This document shows positions 8,060 to 18,414 of a DNA stretch of 64,000 bases, one piece after another. Each line of letters starts with the position of its first letter. The stretch's first letter is position 1. The notes below the pieces were generated by a model. The model saw nothing but the letters and a program-made list of their open reading frames with translations, searched no databases and was not told the DNA's origin. The stretch comes from Oricola sp. GTDB lineage: Bacteria; Pseudomonadota; Alphaproteobacteria; Rhizobiales; Rhizobiaceae. The DNA lies in contig NZ_JALEGV010000043.1 of NCBI RefSeq assembly GCF_022763245.1, positions 124,001 to 188,000 on the forward strand, in the 5' to 3' direction. A program made the position numbers and the translations under genes.

Positions 8060-9403
8060 GTGCAGACCAATTTCACCACCGAGCAGTTGCGCGATCCCGG
8101 CGTCGCGGCGGCGGAGAAGATTCTGCGCACCTGCGTGCATTGCGGTTTCTGCACGGCGACCTGCCCGACCTATGTGACGCTCGGCAACGAGCTCGACAGT
8201 CCGCGCGGGCGCATCTACCTGATCAAGGACATGCTGGAAAACGACCGGCCCGCCGACAAGCAGGTCGTGACCCATATCGACAGGTGCCTGTCCTGCCTCG
8301 CCTGCATGACGACCTGCCCGTCGGGCGTGCACTACATGCATCTGGTCGATCACGCCCGCGCCCATATCGAAAAAACCTACCGCCGGCCGCTCTTCGACCG
8401 GATCACCCGCAACGTGCTGGCGCTGGTGTTGCCCTATCCGGGCCGGTTCCGCGCCTCGCTCGCCGCCGCCCGGCTCGGCCGGCCCTTCGCCGGCCTTCTG
8501 AAGGCGATCCCGCCGCTGAAACCCTTCGGCGCGATGCTCGACCTCGCGCCGAAGGCGGTCGAAAAGCCGTCGCCCTTCGCCATGCCGGGCAGCCATGCGC
8601 CCGCCACGGAGAAACGCGGCCGCGTGGCCATCCTCACCGGCTGCGCCCAGCCGGTGCTGAAGCCCGGCATCAACGAGGCGACGATCCGCCTCCTGACCCG
8701 GCTCGGCGTCGAGGTCGTCGTTCCCCAGGGCGAGGGCTGCTGCGGCGCGCTGGTCCATCACATGGGCCGCGAGGAAAAGGCGCTCGACGACGCGCGCCGC
8801 AATGTCGACGCCTGGACGCGCGAAATCGACAACGGCGGATTGGACGCCATCATCGTCACCGCTTCTGGCTGCGGCACCACCATCAAGGACTATGGCTGGA
8901 TGCTGCGCGAAGACCTCGCATATGCCGACAAGGCGGCGCGGGTGTCGCAGCTCGCCAAGGACGTGACGGAGTATCTCGCCTCCATCGAGCGGCCCGAACC
9001 GGCGCTCAAGCCGAACCTGACGGTCGCCTACCACTCCGCCTGCTCGATGCAGCACGGCCAGAAGATCACGACCGCGCCGAAAACGCTGCTGAAAGCAGCC
9101 GGGTTCAGCGTGAAGGATCCGGCCGAGGGGCATCTGTGCTGCGGGTCGGCGGGCACCTACAACATCATGCAGCCGGAGATCTCGGCGCAGCTGAAGGCGC
9201 GCAAGGTGCGCAACATCGAGGCGACGAAGCCGGACATCGTCGCCACGGGCAATATCGGCTGCATCACCCAGATCGCCACCGGCACGGACATCCCGATCCT
9301 GCACACGGTCGAACTCCTCGACTGGGCCTATGGAGGCCCGAAGCCCACAGGGGTGCCTGAGCCGCGGCCCTCGCGCCTTGACGCGCTGTTGGCGGTCGAG
9401 TAA
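8060..9403 (+). CDS. glcF: Glycolate oxidase iron-sulfur subunit GlcF
   Basis: Iron-sulfur subunit that takes electrons from the FAD subunits of glycolate oxidase. The 447-residue product has two 4Fe-4S ferredoxin motifs, CVHCGFCTATCP (residues about 31-42) and CLSCLACMTTCP (about 80-91), followed by two CCG domains with GEGCCGAL near 226 and GHLCCGSAGTY near 357. This is the full GlcF/LutA-like layout. Translation starts at a GTG with only a weak ribosome binding site, so it may depend on coupling with the upstream small membrane gene. It ends 12 bases before the convergent DUF454 gene. Confidence 0.94.
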   Translation: MQTNFTTEQLRDPGVAAAEKILRTCVHCGFCTATCPTYVTLGNELDSPRGRIYLIKDMLENDRPADKQVVTHIDRCLSCLACMTTCPSGVHYMHLVDHARAHIEKTYRRPLFDRITRNVLALVLPYPGRFRASLAAARLGRPFAGLLKAIPPLKPFGAMLDLAPKAVEKPSPFAMPGSHAPATEKRGRVAILTGCAQPVLKPGINEATIRLLTRLGVEVVVPQGEGCCGALVHHMGREEKALDDARRNVDAWTREIDNGGLDAIIVTASGCGTTIKDYGWMLREDLAYADKAARVSQLAKDVTEYLASIERPEPALKPNLTVAYHSACSMQHGQKITTAPKTLLKAAGFSVKDPAEGHLCCGSAGTYNIMQPEISAQLKARKVRNIEATKPDIVATGNIGCITQIATGTDIPILHTVELLDWAYGGPKPTGVPEPRPSRLDALLAVE

Positions 9404-9415
9404 TCGTCGGCGAAA

Positions 9416-9778
9416 TCACCGACCCGACGGTTCAGGCCGGGTGAGCACGAAGAGCGCGGCGACCGACAACACGACGATCTGGACCGACAAGACGGTCGCG
9501 TTCGCCCCGATCGCCCAGGTGACGGCCGGTGTTGCGGCCATCGTCGTCACGGCGACGGCCTTGGAGCGGCGCCCGATCGCACCTTCCATCCGCCAATCGA
9601 CGATCAGCGGGCCGAAACGCGGGTGATTGAGCAGCCACGCCTCCAGCCGGGGCGAACTGCGGGCAAAGGCGAAGGCGGCAAGCAGCAGGAAGGGCGTCGT
9701 CGGCACGAGCGGCAGCACGACGCCGGCGACAGCCGCGCCGACGGCGAGAAGACCCAGAATCATCCAGACGAGTTTCAT
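9416..9778 (-). CDS. YbaN family (DUF454) inner membrane protein
   Basis: A 120-residue protein with three hydrophobic segments. The N-terminal motif GVVLPLVPTTPFLLLAAFAF and the following arginine/histidine-rich loop (RSSPRLEAWLLNHPRFG) are the hallmark of the DUF454/YbaN family. Members are small inner membrane proteins of unknown role. It is convergent with glcF and divergent from the aldo/keto reductase gene, with 135 bases between the two starts. Nothing ties it to glycolate metabolism beyond its position. Confidence 0.88.
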   Translation of the reverse strand: MKLVWMILGLLAVGAAVAGVVLPLVPTTPFLLLAAFAFARSSPRLEAWLLNHPRFGPLIVDWRMEGAIGRRSKAVAVTTMAATPAVTWAIGANATVLSVQIVVLSVAALFVLTRPEPSGR

Positions 9779-9913
9779 CGCATCTTATCCGTTCACCTCT
9801 TACATAGGATCGCCCGGGCGCGATTGCATCGTCGGGCCGCCGGGGTCTCGTCATGACCGGCTCCATCGGCTAGACCACGCCTGTCATCGATTTGGAATTC
9901 TGGAGAGGCAGTC

Positions 9914-10897
9914 ATGCAACAACGAAAACTCGGCACGGACGGACCCTCGGTCGGCGCCATCGGGCTCGGCTGCATGAGCTTCGCCGGCGCCTACGGCAAG
10001 ATCGAGGAGGCCGAGGCCCACAAGACGCTGGCCGCCGCGCTGGATCTCGGCGTCACCCATCTGGACACGGCGCTGATCTATGGCGGCGGCGTCTCGGAAA
10101 GCTATATCGGTTCCTTCATCAAGGACCATCCGAACCGTTTCACCATTGCCACCAAGGGCGGGATCATCACCAAGCCGGTGCGTCGTCACGACAACACCGA
10201 AGCGAGCCTGCGCGAACAGCTCGAAGGCTCGTTGAAGCGGCTCGGCGTCGAACATGTCGACCTCTACTACATTCACCGCCGTCAGCCTGAGATCCCGATC
10301 GAGGACGTGATGGCCACGATGGTGAAGTTCAAGGAAGAGGGAAAGATCGGCGGTATCGGCCTTTCGGAGATCGCGCCCTACACGTTGCGCCGCGCGGTTG
10401 CCGTGCATCCCGTCATGGCCGTGCAGAACGAATACTCTTTGTGGACGCGGCTGCCGGAACTGGGTCTCTTGCAGGCCTGCGCCGAGTTGGGCACCACTTT
10501 CGTTTCCTTTTCCTCGGTCGGCCGCGGCATCTTCGCCGACACGATGCCGGTCATCGACGAACTCTCGCAAGGCGATTTCCGGCGCTCCAATCCGCGCTTC
10601 CAGGAACCGAACTACTCCGCCAACAAGGCGATCGTCGCCAAGTTCAACGCCTACGCCAGGAGCCAGGGCATGTCCCCGGCGACGATGGCCAATGCCTGGG
10701 TGTTGCAGAAGGGCGACCACGTCATCGCCATTCCGGGGACGCGCTCGCCCGAGCATCTGGCGGAGAACGCCGCTGCCGCCGACACGGTCTTGAGCCAGGA
10801 GCAACTCGCCGAGATCGACCTCCTGCTGCCGGTCGGCTTCGCCTATGGCGACCGCTATTCCGACGAACAGTCGGTCGGTCCGGAGCGCTACTGCTGA
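9914..10897 (+). CDS. Aldo/keto reductase
   Basis: NADPH-dependent oxidoreductase of the aldo/keto reductase superfamily, 327 residues, a (beta/alpha)8 barrel. Visible features are GLGCMSFAGAYG near residue 17-28, the catalytic Asp and Tyr in HLDTALIYGGG (about 50-60), the catalytic Lys in TIATKGG (about 77-83), VDLYYIHR near 116-123 with the catalytic His, and IPGTRSPEHLAEN near 274-286 for cofactor phosphate binding. This pattern fits the AKR13/YajO-like group acting on aldehydes or ketones. The substrate is unknown. A GGAGAGGCAGTC leader precedes the start. Confidence 0.93.
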   Translation: MQQRKLGTDGPSVGAIGLGCMSFAGAYGKIEEAEAHKTLAAALDLGVTHLDTALIYGGGVSESYIGSFIKDHPNRFTIATKGGIITKPVRRHDNTEASLREQLEGSLKRLGVEHVDLYYIHRRQPEIPIEDVMATMVKFKEEGKIGGIGLSEIAPYTLRRAVAVHPVMAVQNEYSLWTRLPELGLLQACAELGTTFVSFSSVGRGIFADTMPVIDELSQGDFRRSNPRFQEPNYSANKAIVAKFNAYARSQGMSPATMANAWVLQKGDHVIAIPGTRSPEHLAENAAAADTVLSQEQLAEIDLLLPVGFAYGDRYSDEQSVGPERYC

Positions 10898-10990
10898 CGG
10901 TTTCCGGCTTGTCCGGCCGTATGATTGACATCAATGTGACGGTTCGCGCGCCGTGCGAAGGTGTGCGGCCAGATAGAACGGGAGAACAGC

Positions 10991-11425
10991 ATGTTTGAGA
11001 AGATTGTCGTGGCCACCGACGGGTCCGACCACGCGCGCGAGGCCATCAAGGTCGCCTGCGACCTCGCCAAGAAATACGGTTCCAAGCTGCATATCGTTCA
11101 CACCCCGCAGGCGGTGGGCGACACGCTGATCGTCGGATACACGGCCGTTCCGGTGCCGCCGACGAAGGAAGAGATCGAAAAGGAAGGCCGCGAAGTCATC
11201 GGCGCCGCCGAGGCCGAGGTGCGCGAATGGGGCGTGTCCGATTTCACCAGCGTGCTGGTGTCGGGCGACCCGGCCCACGCCATCGTCGAGGAAGCAAAGA
11301 GCCACAAGGCCGACCTGATCGTCATGGGCCGCCGCGGGCTTGGCTCACTGACCGGTCTCTTGGTCGGCTCGACGACGACCAAGGTGTCCCAGCTCGCCCC
11401 CTGCGCGGTGCTCACCGTCAAGTAA
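10991..11425 (+). CDS. Universal stress protein, UspA family
   Basis: A 144-residue single-domain Usp protein. It begins MFEKIVVATDGSDHAREA, the nucleotide-binding start of the fold, and ends with GRRGLGSLTGLLVGS, which matches the ATP-binding motif G-2X-G-9X-G-(S/T), followed by ApCAVLTVK. It is therefore likely the ATP-binding type. The ATG at 10991 has a GGGAGAACAGC ribosome binding site. The frame is open 30 bases further upstream, without a better start. Members of this family bind nucleotides and help cells survive stress. A specific role is not indicated here. Confidence 0.94.
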   Translation: MFEKIVVATDGSDHAREAIKVACDLAKKYGSKLHIVHTPQAVGDTLIVGYTAVPVPPTKEEIEKEGREVIGAAEAEVREWGVSDFTSVLVSGDPAHAIVEEAKSHKADLIVMGRRGLGSLTGLLVGSTTTKVSQLAPCAVLTVK

Positions 11426-11487
11426 GCCCCGTTCGCGCGGACGACGAGCCTGGCGGGGCAAGCCCAGCCAGGCCATCGCGCCCGAAT

Positions 11488-11508
11488 GCGGCCCGTCTTT
11501 CGGGCCGC
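11488..11508 (+). terminator. GC-rich hairpin after the usp gene
   Basis: GCGGCCCG-TCTTT-CGGGCCGC is a perfect 8-bp stem with a 5-base loop, 63 bases after the usp stop and before the end of the convergent small gene. No T-run follows on either strand, so it is only a possible terminator or RNA-stability element. Confidence 0.35.
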
Positions 11509-11548
11509 CCGGGCCTGCGTCCTCAGACACAGGACGAGGCGGATCGCC

Positions 11549-11770
11549 TCATCGCAGGAGCCGCCGCAGGCGGGCGACGAATCCGGTGCCTGCGTGCGCT
11601 GCTCGGTCGCGCGTTGCTTCGCGAAAACGCCGCCCAGGCGGCTCTGATGACGGCATGCGCATGCCGAGCCCGAGCATGAGGGCGCGATATCTGTCGTGGT
11701 CGTGGAGCGGCGTGTCCGCGCGCATGAACGTGTCGCGGCATAGAGGCCGCCCGGTGTTCCGGTTTTGCAT
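11549..11770 (-). CDS. Small basic hypothetical protein
   Basis: A 73-residue arginine-rich protein (MQNRNTGRPLCRDTFMRA at the start, a helical DRYRALMLGLGM segment at about 27-38, basic C-terminus). I do not recognise the family. It is called because a good ribosome binding site (GAAGGAATTCCACC) precedes the ATG and no better gene occupies the region between usp and fumC. Overlapping frames in this GC-rich stretch are also open, so it may be spurious. Confidence 0.45.
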   Translation of the reverse strand: MQNRNTGRPLCRDTFMRADTPLHDHDRYRALMLGLGMRMPSSEPPGRRFREATRDRAAHAGTGFVARLRRLLR

Positions 11771-12098
11771 GGTGGAATTCCTTCAGGGACGAAAAGAGCG
11801 TTCCCGGCGGAAGTCGAAGCGATGCTTGTGATTGTGTCTGAAAACTAAGCGTCGAGCCGCGTCCGCCGTTATGCCGTCAGGCATGGGGCGAGGGAAATGC
11901 GATAGCTTTTTATCATCTCGTCCTCGGGCGGTTCGCGTTGCAGATGGCTCGCCTTTACGTCCGGGCCGTCCGCTTGGCCAGTCCGTTTTCGCCGATCGGT
12001 TGAATGCCGGGCCGACTGTAGCGCATCGGTAACAGGTGCCGCTTGGGCATGTTGGCAGCCGCTGGGTCACGCCCCATATCGGGGCAAAGGAGACGACC
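11771..12098. other. Gene-free region upstream of fumC
   Basis: This stretch of about 330 bases separates the small minus-strand gene from fumC and probably holds the promoters of both. Short open frames here show no recognisable protein and lack ribosome binding sites. A GATAGCTTTTTATC near 11910-11925 is an imperfect AT-rich inverted repeat. A good AAAGGAGACGACC ribosome binding site lies at its right end, before the fumC ATG. No RNA gene was recognised. Confidence 0.4.
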
Positions 12099-13484
<1,386 letters not shown>

Positions 13485-13601
13485 TGAACGTGCTACGACA
13501 AGTCGTTTCATATTGATGAACGAATTGTCGCCGCTTCCCCGGATTGTTGCGCCGCAGCAGACGCTTATGTTGCGCGGCATACAACAACCGAGGAACAGTC
13601 A

Positions 13602-14006
13602 ATGTCCAACTCCATCATCCTTCTCGCCGCCCGCGTGCTGCTGGCCTACATCTTCATCGTTTCCGGCTGGGGCAAGTTCTTCGCCATCGAAGGCACCGCC
13701 GGCTACATTTCGTCGGTCGGCCTTCCGGCGGCGACGCTGCTCGCCTGGGGCGCGGCGATCTTCGAACTGGTAGCCGGCCTTGCCATCCTGGTCGGCTTCC
13801 GCACCCGCGAATCGGCCTGGGCGCTTGCCGCTTTCACCGTGTTCGCCGGTTTCATGTTCCACTATCAGCCGGCCGACCAGATGCAGATGATCATGTTCAT
13901 GAAGAACATCGCCATCGCCGGCGGCTTCCTGGCGCTCGCCGTCACCGGCGCGGGTTCGCTCTCCGTCGACGAGCGGATCGGCACGGCGAAGCCTGCTCTG
14001 GCCTGA
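13602..14006 (+). CDS. DoxX family membrane protein
   Basis: A 134-residue protein with four hydrophobic segments, matching the DoxX/YqjF fold. The opening SIILLAARVLLAYIFIVSGW followed by GKFF, and the middle WGAAIFELVAGLAILVGF-RTR, are characteristic. DoxX-like proteins are often linked to redox or thiol homeostasis, but most, including this one, are of unknown function. The start has a GAGGAACAGTCA leader. A strong intrinsic terminator follows 24 bases after the stop, so it is probably transcribed as a single gene. Confidence 0.9.
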   Translation: MSNSIILLAARVLLAYIFIVSGWGKFFAIEGTAGYISSVGLPAATLLAWGAAIFELVAGLAILVGFRTRESAWALAAFTVFAGFMFHYQPADQMQMIMFMKNIAIAGGFLALAVTGAGSLSVDERIGTAKPALA

Positions 14007-14029
14007 TCGGCCAATCCATTCGATGTTCA

Positions 14030-14061
14030 GCGCGGGGCCTCGGTCCCGCGCTTTTCTTTTT
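14030..14061 (+). terminator. Intrinsic terminator of the doxX gene
   Basis: GCGCGGG (14030-14036) pairs with CCCGCGC (14045-14051) around an 8-base loop and is followed at once by TTTTCTTTTT. This is a textbook rho-independent terminator on the plus strand. Confidence 0.9.
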
Positions 14062-14082
14062 GCCATTCCGCAGCGGAATGGC
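14062..14082. repeat. Perfect hairpin directly after the doxX terminator
   Basis: GCCATTCC (14062-14069) and GGAATGGC (14075-14082) form a 9-bp stem, counting the inner G-C pair, with a 3-base loop, starting right after the terminator T-run. It lies about 95 bases before the DUF4405 gene. It could be part of a repeat family or a protein-binding site; nothing decides this. Confidence 0.45.
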
Positions 14083-14175
14083 AGGCATGCGGTCAGCGCA
14101 GCCTTACGGATTTGTAACGGGACTTGGCGCGGCGGCGTGACTAGCGTTCGGCTGTTTCCTCTGGAGAAAAGCCCG

Positions 14176-14688
14176 ATGCCCACCCTACTTTCACGCTACG
14201 CGACACCGCTGACGACAGGCCTCTTCATCGTCTCGCTCGTTTCCGGCGTGGCGCTGTTCTTCCATCTCGGCTCGGCCACCTTCCATTCGATGCATGAATG
14301 GCTGTCGATGGTGCTGATCGCGCCCTTCGTGCTGCATCTGTGGAAGAACTGGCGCGCCTTTTCCAACTATTTCAAGCGTCCGGCCATGGCCGTCGCACTG
14401 GCTGTGTCGCTGGTCGGCGCGGTGGCCTTCGCCTATCCGGCACTGACCGCGGATCCGGCTGCCGGCCGGGGCGGACGGCCCGAATTCGCCGTGTTGCGCG
14501 CCATGCAAGAGGCACCGATCGCGGCGGTCGCCCCGGTCTTCGGCCAGGACGGCGAGGGCCTGGCGGAACGGCTGCGCGCACAGGGCTTTGCGGTGGCGTC
14601 GACGGATGAGACGGTCAGCACGATCGCGGCGGCGTCCGGCAAGTCCGCCACCGAGATCCTCGCCGCACTGCCCGCGCAAGCCAATTGA
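14176..14688 (+). CDS. DUF4405-like membrane protein with a periplasm-facing C-terminal domain
   Basis: A 170-residue protein. The N-terminal half has three hydrophobic segments (about 9-30, 38-56 and 72-92) with His residues in FHLGSATFHSMHEWLS and FVLHLWKNW, the pattern of DUF4405 and related cytochrome-b-like small membrane proteins. The paired histidines could bind heme, which is inference. The C-terminal 75 residues are soluble and contain an ERLRAQGFAVASTDETVSTI-like helical repeat of unknown role. The ATG at 14176 follows CTGGAGAAAAGCCCG. A strong terminator lies between it and the convergent hisG gene. Confidence 0.75.
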   Translation: MPTLLSRYATPLTTGLFIVSLVSGVALFFHLGSATFHSMHEWLSMVLIAPFVLHLWKNWRAFSNYFKRPAMAVALAVSLVGAVAFAYPALTADPAAGRGGRPEFAVLRAMQEAPIAAVAPVFGQDGEGLAERLRAQGFAVASTDETVSTIAAASGKSATEILAALPAQAN

Positions 14689-14803
14689 AGGCCGGCTGAT
14701 CCGATTGGACCAGCATGACGTAGAAAGATCACAGCCGGTCGGTCACCCCTCTCGATCGTCCGGATGGATCGGGCGGAATATCCCCCCTCTTTTCGCCGAT
14801 CAG

Positions 14804-14837
14804 GCCGCGCCGTGGAGCCCTCCCGGCGCGGCTTTTT
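14804..14837 (+). terminator. Intrinsic terminator between the DUF4405 gene and hisG
   Basis: GCCGCGCC (14804-14811) pairs with GGCGCGGC (14825-14832) and is followed by TTTTT, ending exactly at the hisG stop codon. It serves the plus-strand gene. Confidence 0.85.
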
Positions 14838-15538
14838 CATGCGCCGAGCGCGGCGGCGAGGCCGTCGACCGTCCGCCTGCGTTCGGCGTCGACCGCACGC
14901 GGCGTCGGCGCGAACAGGCAGGCCTGCGACTGAAGGATCACGCCGTCCTTCAGCACTTTCAGATGGTTGGCGCGTAGCGTGGAGCCGGTGGAGGTGATGT
15001 CGACGATGATGTCGGCCTGGCCTGCCGCCGGCGCGCCCTCGGTCGCGCCGAGGCTCTCGATGATCCGATAGAGCTGGATGCCGTGCGTCTGCGAGAAATG
15101 GCGCTGGGTCAGCCGCCAGTATTTCGTCGCGATGCGCAGCCGCCGGCCGTGGCGATGGCGGAAATCGGCGGCCACGAGGGCGAGATCGGCCATGGTGTCG
15201 ACGTCGAACCACGCTTCCGGCACGGCGACGATGACGTCGGCATGGCCGAAACCGAGTTGCGCCAGCCGCTCGACGCGGTTCTCGCTGTCCGGCAGTCCCT
15301 CGCGCACCAGATCCTCGCCGGTGACGCCCAGATCGATCGAGCCCTTGCCCAGTTCGCGGGCGATCTCGGAGGCCGACAGGAAGGCGACCTCGACATTCGG
15401 ATGGCTGGGGACGACGGCGCGATAGGTGCGCGCGTCCTTCGGCGGCTCGACGGCATAGCCGGCCGTGTCCATGCGGCTGAGCGCCTCTTCCTTCAGGCGG
15501 CCCTTGGAGGGCACCGCGATGGTGATCGTCGCGCTCAT
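14837..15538 (-). CDS. hisG: ATP phosphoribosyltransferase catalytic subunit (short form)
   Basis: First enzyme of histidine biosynthesis, joining ATP and PRPP to give phosphoribosyl-ATP. The product has 233 residues and lacks the C-terminal regulatory domain of the long form, so it needs HisZ for activity. Visible motifs are [13 protein letters not shown] at the N-terminus, [10 protein letters not shown] near 74-83, and the PRPP-binding loop [18 protein letters not shown] near 175-192. Its start overlaps the hisZ stop by four bases (ATGA), which fits equimolar production of the HisG/HisZ complex. The last residues are alanine-rich. Confidence 0.95.
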   Translation of the reverse strand: MSATITIAVPSKGRLKEEALSRMDTAGYAVEPPKDARTYRAVVPSHPNVEVAFLSASEIARELGKGSIDLGVTGEDLVREGLPDSENRVERLAQLGFGHADVIVAVPEAWFDVDTMADLALVAADFRHRHGRRLRIATKYWRLTQRHFSQTHGIQLYRIIESLGATEGAPAAGQADIIVDITSTGSTLRANHLKVLKDGVILQSQACLFAPTPRAVDAERRRTVDGLAAALGA

Positions 15539-16656
15539 GCGTCGCCTCCCGTCAGCGGGCCGATGCGGTCGAGCCAGACGGAAAATCCGACGCCGGGGAT
15601 CGCGCCTTGGGCGCCGAGCATCGTCAGCAGCCGGTCATAGCGCCCGCCGCCGGCGAGCACGAGCCCGTCGGGCAGGGTGATCTCGTAGACCAGCGCGGTG
15701 TAGTAATCGAGAGCTCGGCCGAAAGCCGCGTCGTAGAATATGGCGGTGGTGTCGACGTTGGCGGCGGTCATTTGAGCCTCGCGCGCGGCGAAGGCGGCGA
15801 CGGCCGCGTCGAGGTCCAGACCGTTGTTGGCGGCGAAATCGCGCAAAGCCGCGGCGGCCGCGTTCAGCGGCGTGCGGATGGCCAGAAACGCGCGCAGCGT
15901 GGCGAGCGCGGTCTCGTCGGGCGCGATCTCGACGGCGTCGAACCTGGCGATCAACCGGTCGGCGATCTCGTCGGCGTCGCGGCCGCCGGAATTCTCAAGC
16001 CCGGCCTCGCGCAGGCGCAGATTCAGCGCCTCGACCAGCGCGGCCCGGTCGCGGGCTTTCGCCGGTGCGCCGATGTCGTCGGGCAGGTCGGGCAGGGGCG
16101 GCGGAACGGCCAGCGCGCTCAGCGTCGCGTCCAGCGTGTCGCGGTCGCCGAAGGCGTGGCTCAGCCGCACGGCCCAGCCCTGCGGCAGGCCGAGGCCGGT
16201 GACGACGGCGTTGAACACCGCCTGGTCGCCAAGCGTGGTCACGGTCGGCGCGGTGACACCGAGTTCGTCGAGAAAGGTCAGCGCGTCGGCGAGCGAGCGC
16301 GCGTCGGCCGCAGCGCTGTCTTCGTCGCCGATATCCTCGATGCCGGCCTGCAGGAATTCATTGCCGCCCGCGCGCCGCTGCCGGAACACGGTGCCGACAT
16401 AGCCGTAGCGGCGATGGCCGGCCTGGTCCGCGCTAAGATGGTGCAGGCAGACGGGAATGGTGAATTCCGGCCGCAGGCACAGCGTCTCGCCGGTCTCGCT
16501 TTCCGACAGGAAGATGCGCCGGCGCAATTCCTCGCCCGCCGTGTCGAGAAACGGATCGGCCGGCTGCATCACCGGCACGTCCAACCGCTCCGCGCCCAGC
16601 CGGGCAAGGATCGTCTCGATGTCGGCGCGCGCCGAAAAGGAGCGGAGTGCGTTCAT
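15535..16656 (-). CDS. hisZ: ATP phosphoribosyltransferase regulatory subunit HisZ
   Basis: A 373-residue paralogue of the histidyl-tRNA synthetase catalytic core that binds and activates short-form HisG and mediates histidine feedback. It shows class II synthetase-like pieces, [15 protein letters not shown] near 68-82 and [13 protein letters not shown] near 93-105, and the late [15 protein letters not shown] near 334-348. It lacks the anticodon-binding domain. The ATG at 16656 is chosen because the upstream extension (to 16770) is encoded by repeat DNA. It is downstream of hisS on the same strand, separated by a pair of inverted repeats. Confidence 0.93.
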   Translation of the reverse strand: MNALRSFSARADIETILARLGAERLDVPVMQPADPFLDTAGEELRRRIFLSESETGETLCLRPEFTIPVCLHHLSADQAGHRRYGYVGTVFRQRRAGGNEFLQAGIEDIGDEDSAAADARSLADALTFLDELGVTAPTVTTLGDQAVFNAVVTGLGLPQGWAVRLSHAFGDRDTLDATLSALAVPPPLPDLPDDIGAPAKARDRAALVEALNLRLREAGLENSGGRDADEIADRLIARFDAVEIAPDETALATLRAFLAIRTPLNAAAAALRDFAANNGLDLDAAVAAFAAREAQMTAANVDTTAIFYDAAFGRALDYYTALVYEITLPDGLVLAGGGRYDRLLTMLGAQGAIPGVGFSVWLDRIGPLTGGDA

Positions 16657-16681
16657 GCGGCCGTCTCCGGTGCGTGGGAGA

Positions 16682-16726
16682 CCCCCCTCTGTCGCTGCGC
16701 GACATCTCCCCCACAAGGGGGGAGAG
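16682..16726 (+). repeat. Palindromic intergenic repeat, copy 1
   Basis: A 45-bp element starting CCCCCCTCTGTCG and ending in the CTCCCCCACAAGGGGGGAG hairpin. Its reverse complement occurs at 16794-16838 with few differences, mainly two extra bases' worth of change in the central GTCG..CGAC stem. Elements of this type are scattered between genes in Mesorhizobium-like genomes, as far as I recall; they resemble REP/RIME repeats. Confidence 0.8.
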
Positions 16727-16793
16727 GGGAGTGTGCGGATCCCTGACGGCAAATGGCGGAAGCCGGCCAATCGCGGCGAAACCCGCGCCCATT

Positions 16794-16838
16794 CTCCCCC
16801 CTTGTGGGGGAGATGTCGGCGCAGCCGACAGAGGGGGG
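16794..16838 (-). repeat. Palindromic intergenic repeat, copy 2 (inverted)
   Basis: Inverted copy of the element at 16682-16726. It contains the GTCGG-CGCAG-CCGAC stem intact, while copy 1 has a shorter GTCG-CTGCG-CGAC version, so the two differ but keep base pairing. The two copies together could form a long cruciform or RNA stem between hisS and hisZ. Confidence 0.8.
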
Positions 16839-16863
16839 CCTTCGCGCGCCGACGGTCAGCACG

Positions 16864-18414
16864 TCAGGCACCCTTCGCCCGGTCCTCGGCCTGGGCGGCG
16901 AGCATGCGGATGACGGCGGGGACGAGGTCGGACTGGTCGACTTCCTCCTGTGCCGGGCGGCTTTCGCGCCACGTGACATTGTCCTCGATCTCGCCCGACA
17001 GGCGCTTGCCCTCGATCAGGTCCTTGATCTGCACGACACCGCGATCACGTTCGTCGGACCCCTGAATGATCGCGAGCGGACAGCCGCGCCGGTCGGCATA
17101 TTTGAGCTGGTTGCCGAATTTCTTCCAGTTGCCCTGGTACATCTCGGCGCGGATGCCGGCCGCGCGCAGGGTCTGGACCATCTGCTGATAGGCGCCGAGC
17201 GCGGCCGTGTCGCCGTCCATGACGGTGACGAGCACCGGCTCGACCACATCGGCCTGGCCGAGCTTGCCGAGGTTCTTCAAGGCCGTCATCAGGCGCGAGA
17301 CGCCGATGGAGAACCCGGTCGCCGGCACGTCCTGCCCGGTGAAGCGCTTGACGAGGCCGTCATAACGCCCGCCGCCGCCGACCGAGCCGAACTGCACCGT
17401 CTCGCCCTTCTCGTTGGTGACGTCGAAGAGCAGTTCTGCCTCGTAGACCGGGCCGGTGTAGTATTCGAGGCCGCGGACGACGGAGGGGTCGAACCAAATT
17501 CGATCCTGATCGTAACCCGCAGCCCTTACCATATCCCGGATTTGAACGAGTTCGTTCACTCCCTCGGTAGAGACACCATCGGACGACAGAGCGTCTTCAA
17601 GATTGCCGAGAGTCAGGCCATCGGAGACATCGCTGTTCGCACCCGAGCCTTGTTCTTTCCATCCGGTTGCGTTGACGATGCGGGTGATCTGCCAGTCGTC
17701 AAGGCCGGCGCCTTTCGTATGGTCGCCGCTCTCGTCGGTTCGTCCGCTTTTGCTCAGAAGCTGGATCACACCTTCGAGGCCGAACTTATCGAACTTGTCC
17801 AAAGAGCGGAGTACGGCTAGCCGCTGAAAGCCGCCGTCGTCCTCGGCAACCTTGGCGGACGCCATGATTGCATCCAGCACCTTCCGGTTGTTCACCCGGA
17901 TCACATAGTCGCCGCGTGCGATGCCGAGAGCTTCCATCGTGTCGGCCATCATCATGCACATCTCGGCATCCGCCTGGACGCCGGGGGCGCCGACCGTGTC
18001 GGCGTCGAACTGCATGAACTGGCGGAATCGGCCGGGGCCGGGCTTCTCGTTGCGGAACACCCAGCCGGCGCGATAGGTGCGGTAGGGAAGCTGGATCGTG
18101 TTGATGTTCTCGGCGACGTGGCGCGCCAGCGGCGCGGTCAGGTCGTAGCGCAGGCTCATCCACTGCTCGTCGTCGTCCTGCACGGAGAACACGCCCTCGT
18201 TGGGGCGGTCCTGGTCGGGCAGGAACTTGCCGAGGCAGTCGGTATATTCGAAGATCGGCGTTTCGACGGGGTCGAAGCCGTAGCGCTCATAGACGGACTT
18301 GATCTTGGCGACCATCTCGTCGGTGGCGCGGATGTCGGCCGGCGAACGGTCGACGAAGCCGCGGGGCAGCCGCGCTTTGAGCTTTTGCGGTTTTTTCTTC
18401 TTCTTGTCGGACAT
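16864..18414 (-). CDS. hisS: Histidyl-tRNA synthetase
   Basis: Class II aminoacyl-tRNA synthetase charging tRNA-His. The 516-residue protein is long for HisRS, which fits the alphaproteobacterial type with a larger middle insertion (about residues 205-300). Motif 2 is [20 protein letters not shown] (about 118-137), the histidine-A region is [16 protein letters not shown] (about 311-326), and motif 3 is near [12 protein letters not shown] (about 367-378). A lysine-rich start ([20 protein letters not shown]) precedes motif 1. The DNA for the middle insertion, 17521-17820, is about 57% GC, clearly lower than its flanks. It is next to hisZ/hisG, as in many relatives. Confidence 0.95.
   Translation of the reverse strand: MSDKKKKKPQKLKARLPRGFVDRSPADIRATDEMVAKIKSVYERYGFDPVETPIFEYTDCLGKFLPDQDRPNEGVFSVQDDDEQWMSLRYDLTAPLARHVAENINTIQLPYRTYRAGWVFRNEKPGPGRFRQFMQFDADTVGAPGVQADAEMCMMMADTMEALGIARGDYVIRVNNRKVLDAIMASAKVAEDDGGFQRLAVLRSLDKFDKFGLEGVIQLLSKSGRTDESGDHTKGAGLDDWQITRIVNATGWKEQGSGANSDVSDGLTLGNLEDALSSDGVSTEGVNELVQIRDMVRAAGYDQDRIWFDPSVVRGLEYYTGPVYEAELLFDVTNEKGETVQFGSVGGGGRYDGLVKRFTGQDVPATGFSIGVSRLMTALKNLGKLGQADVVEPVLVTVMDGDTAALGAYQQMVQTLRAAGIRAEMYQGNWKKFGNQLKYADRRGCPLAIIQGSDERDRGVVQIKDLIEGKRLSGEIEDNVTWRESRPAQEEVDQSDLVPAVIRMLAAQAEDRAKGA

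Noticed and set aside
10921..10936. ATTGACATCAAT upstream of the universal stress protein gene, similar to an FNR/FixK box
   Set aside because: The TTGA and TCAA halves are only two bases apart; FNR/FixK sites need six.
16657..16770. N-terminal extension of HisZ through the repeat region
   Set aside because: The extra residues are translated from the intergenic palindromic repeat and do not resemble HisZ; the ATG at 16656 gives the normal start.
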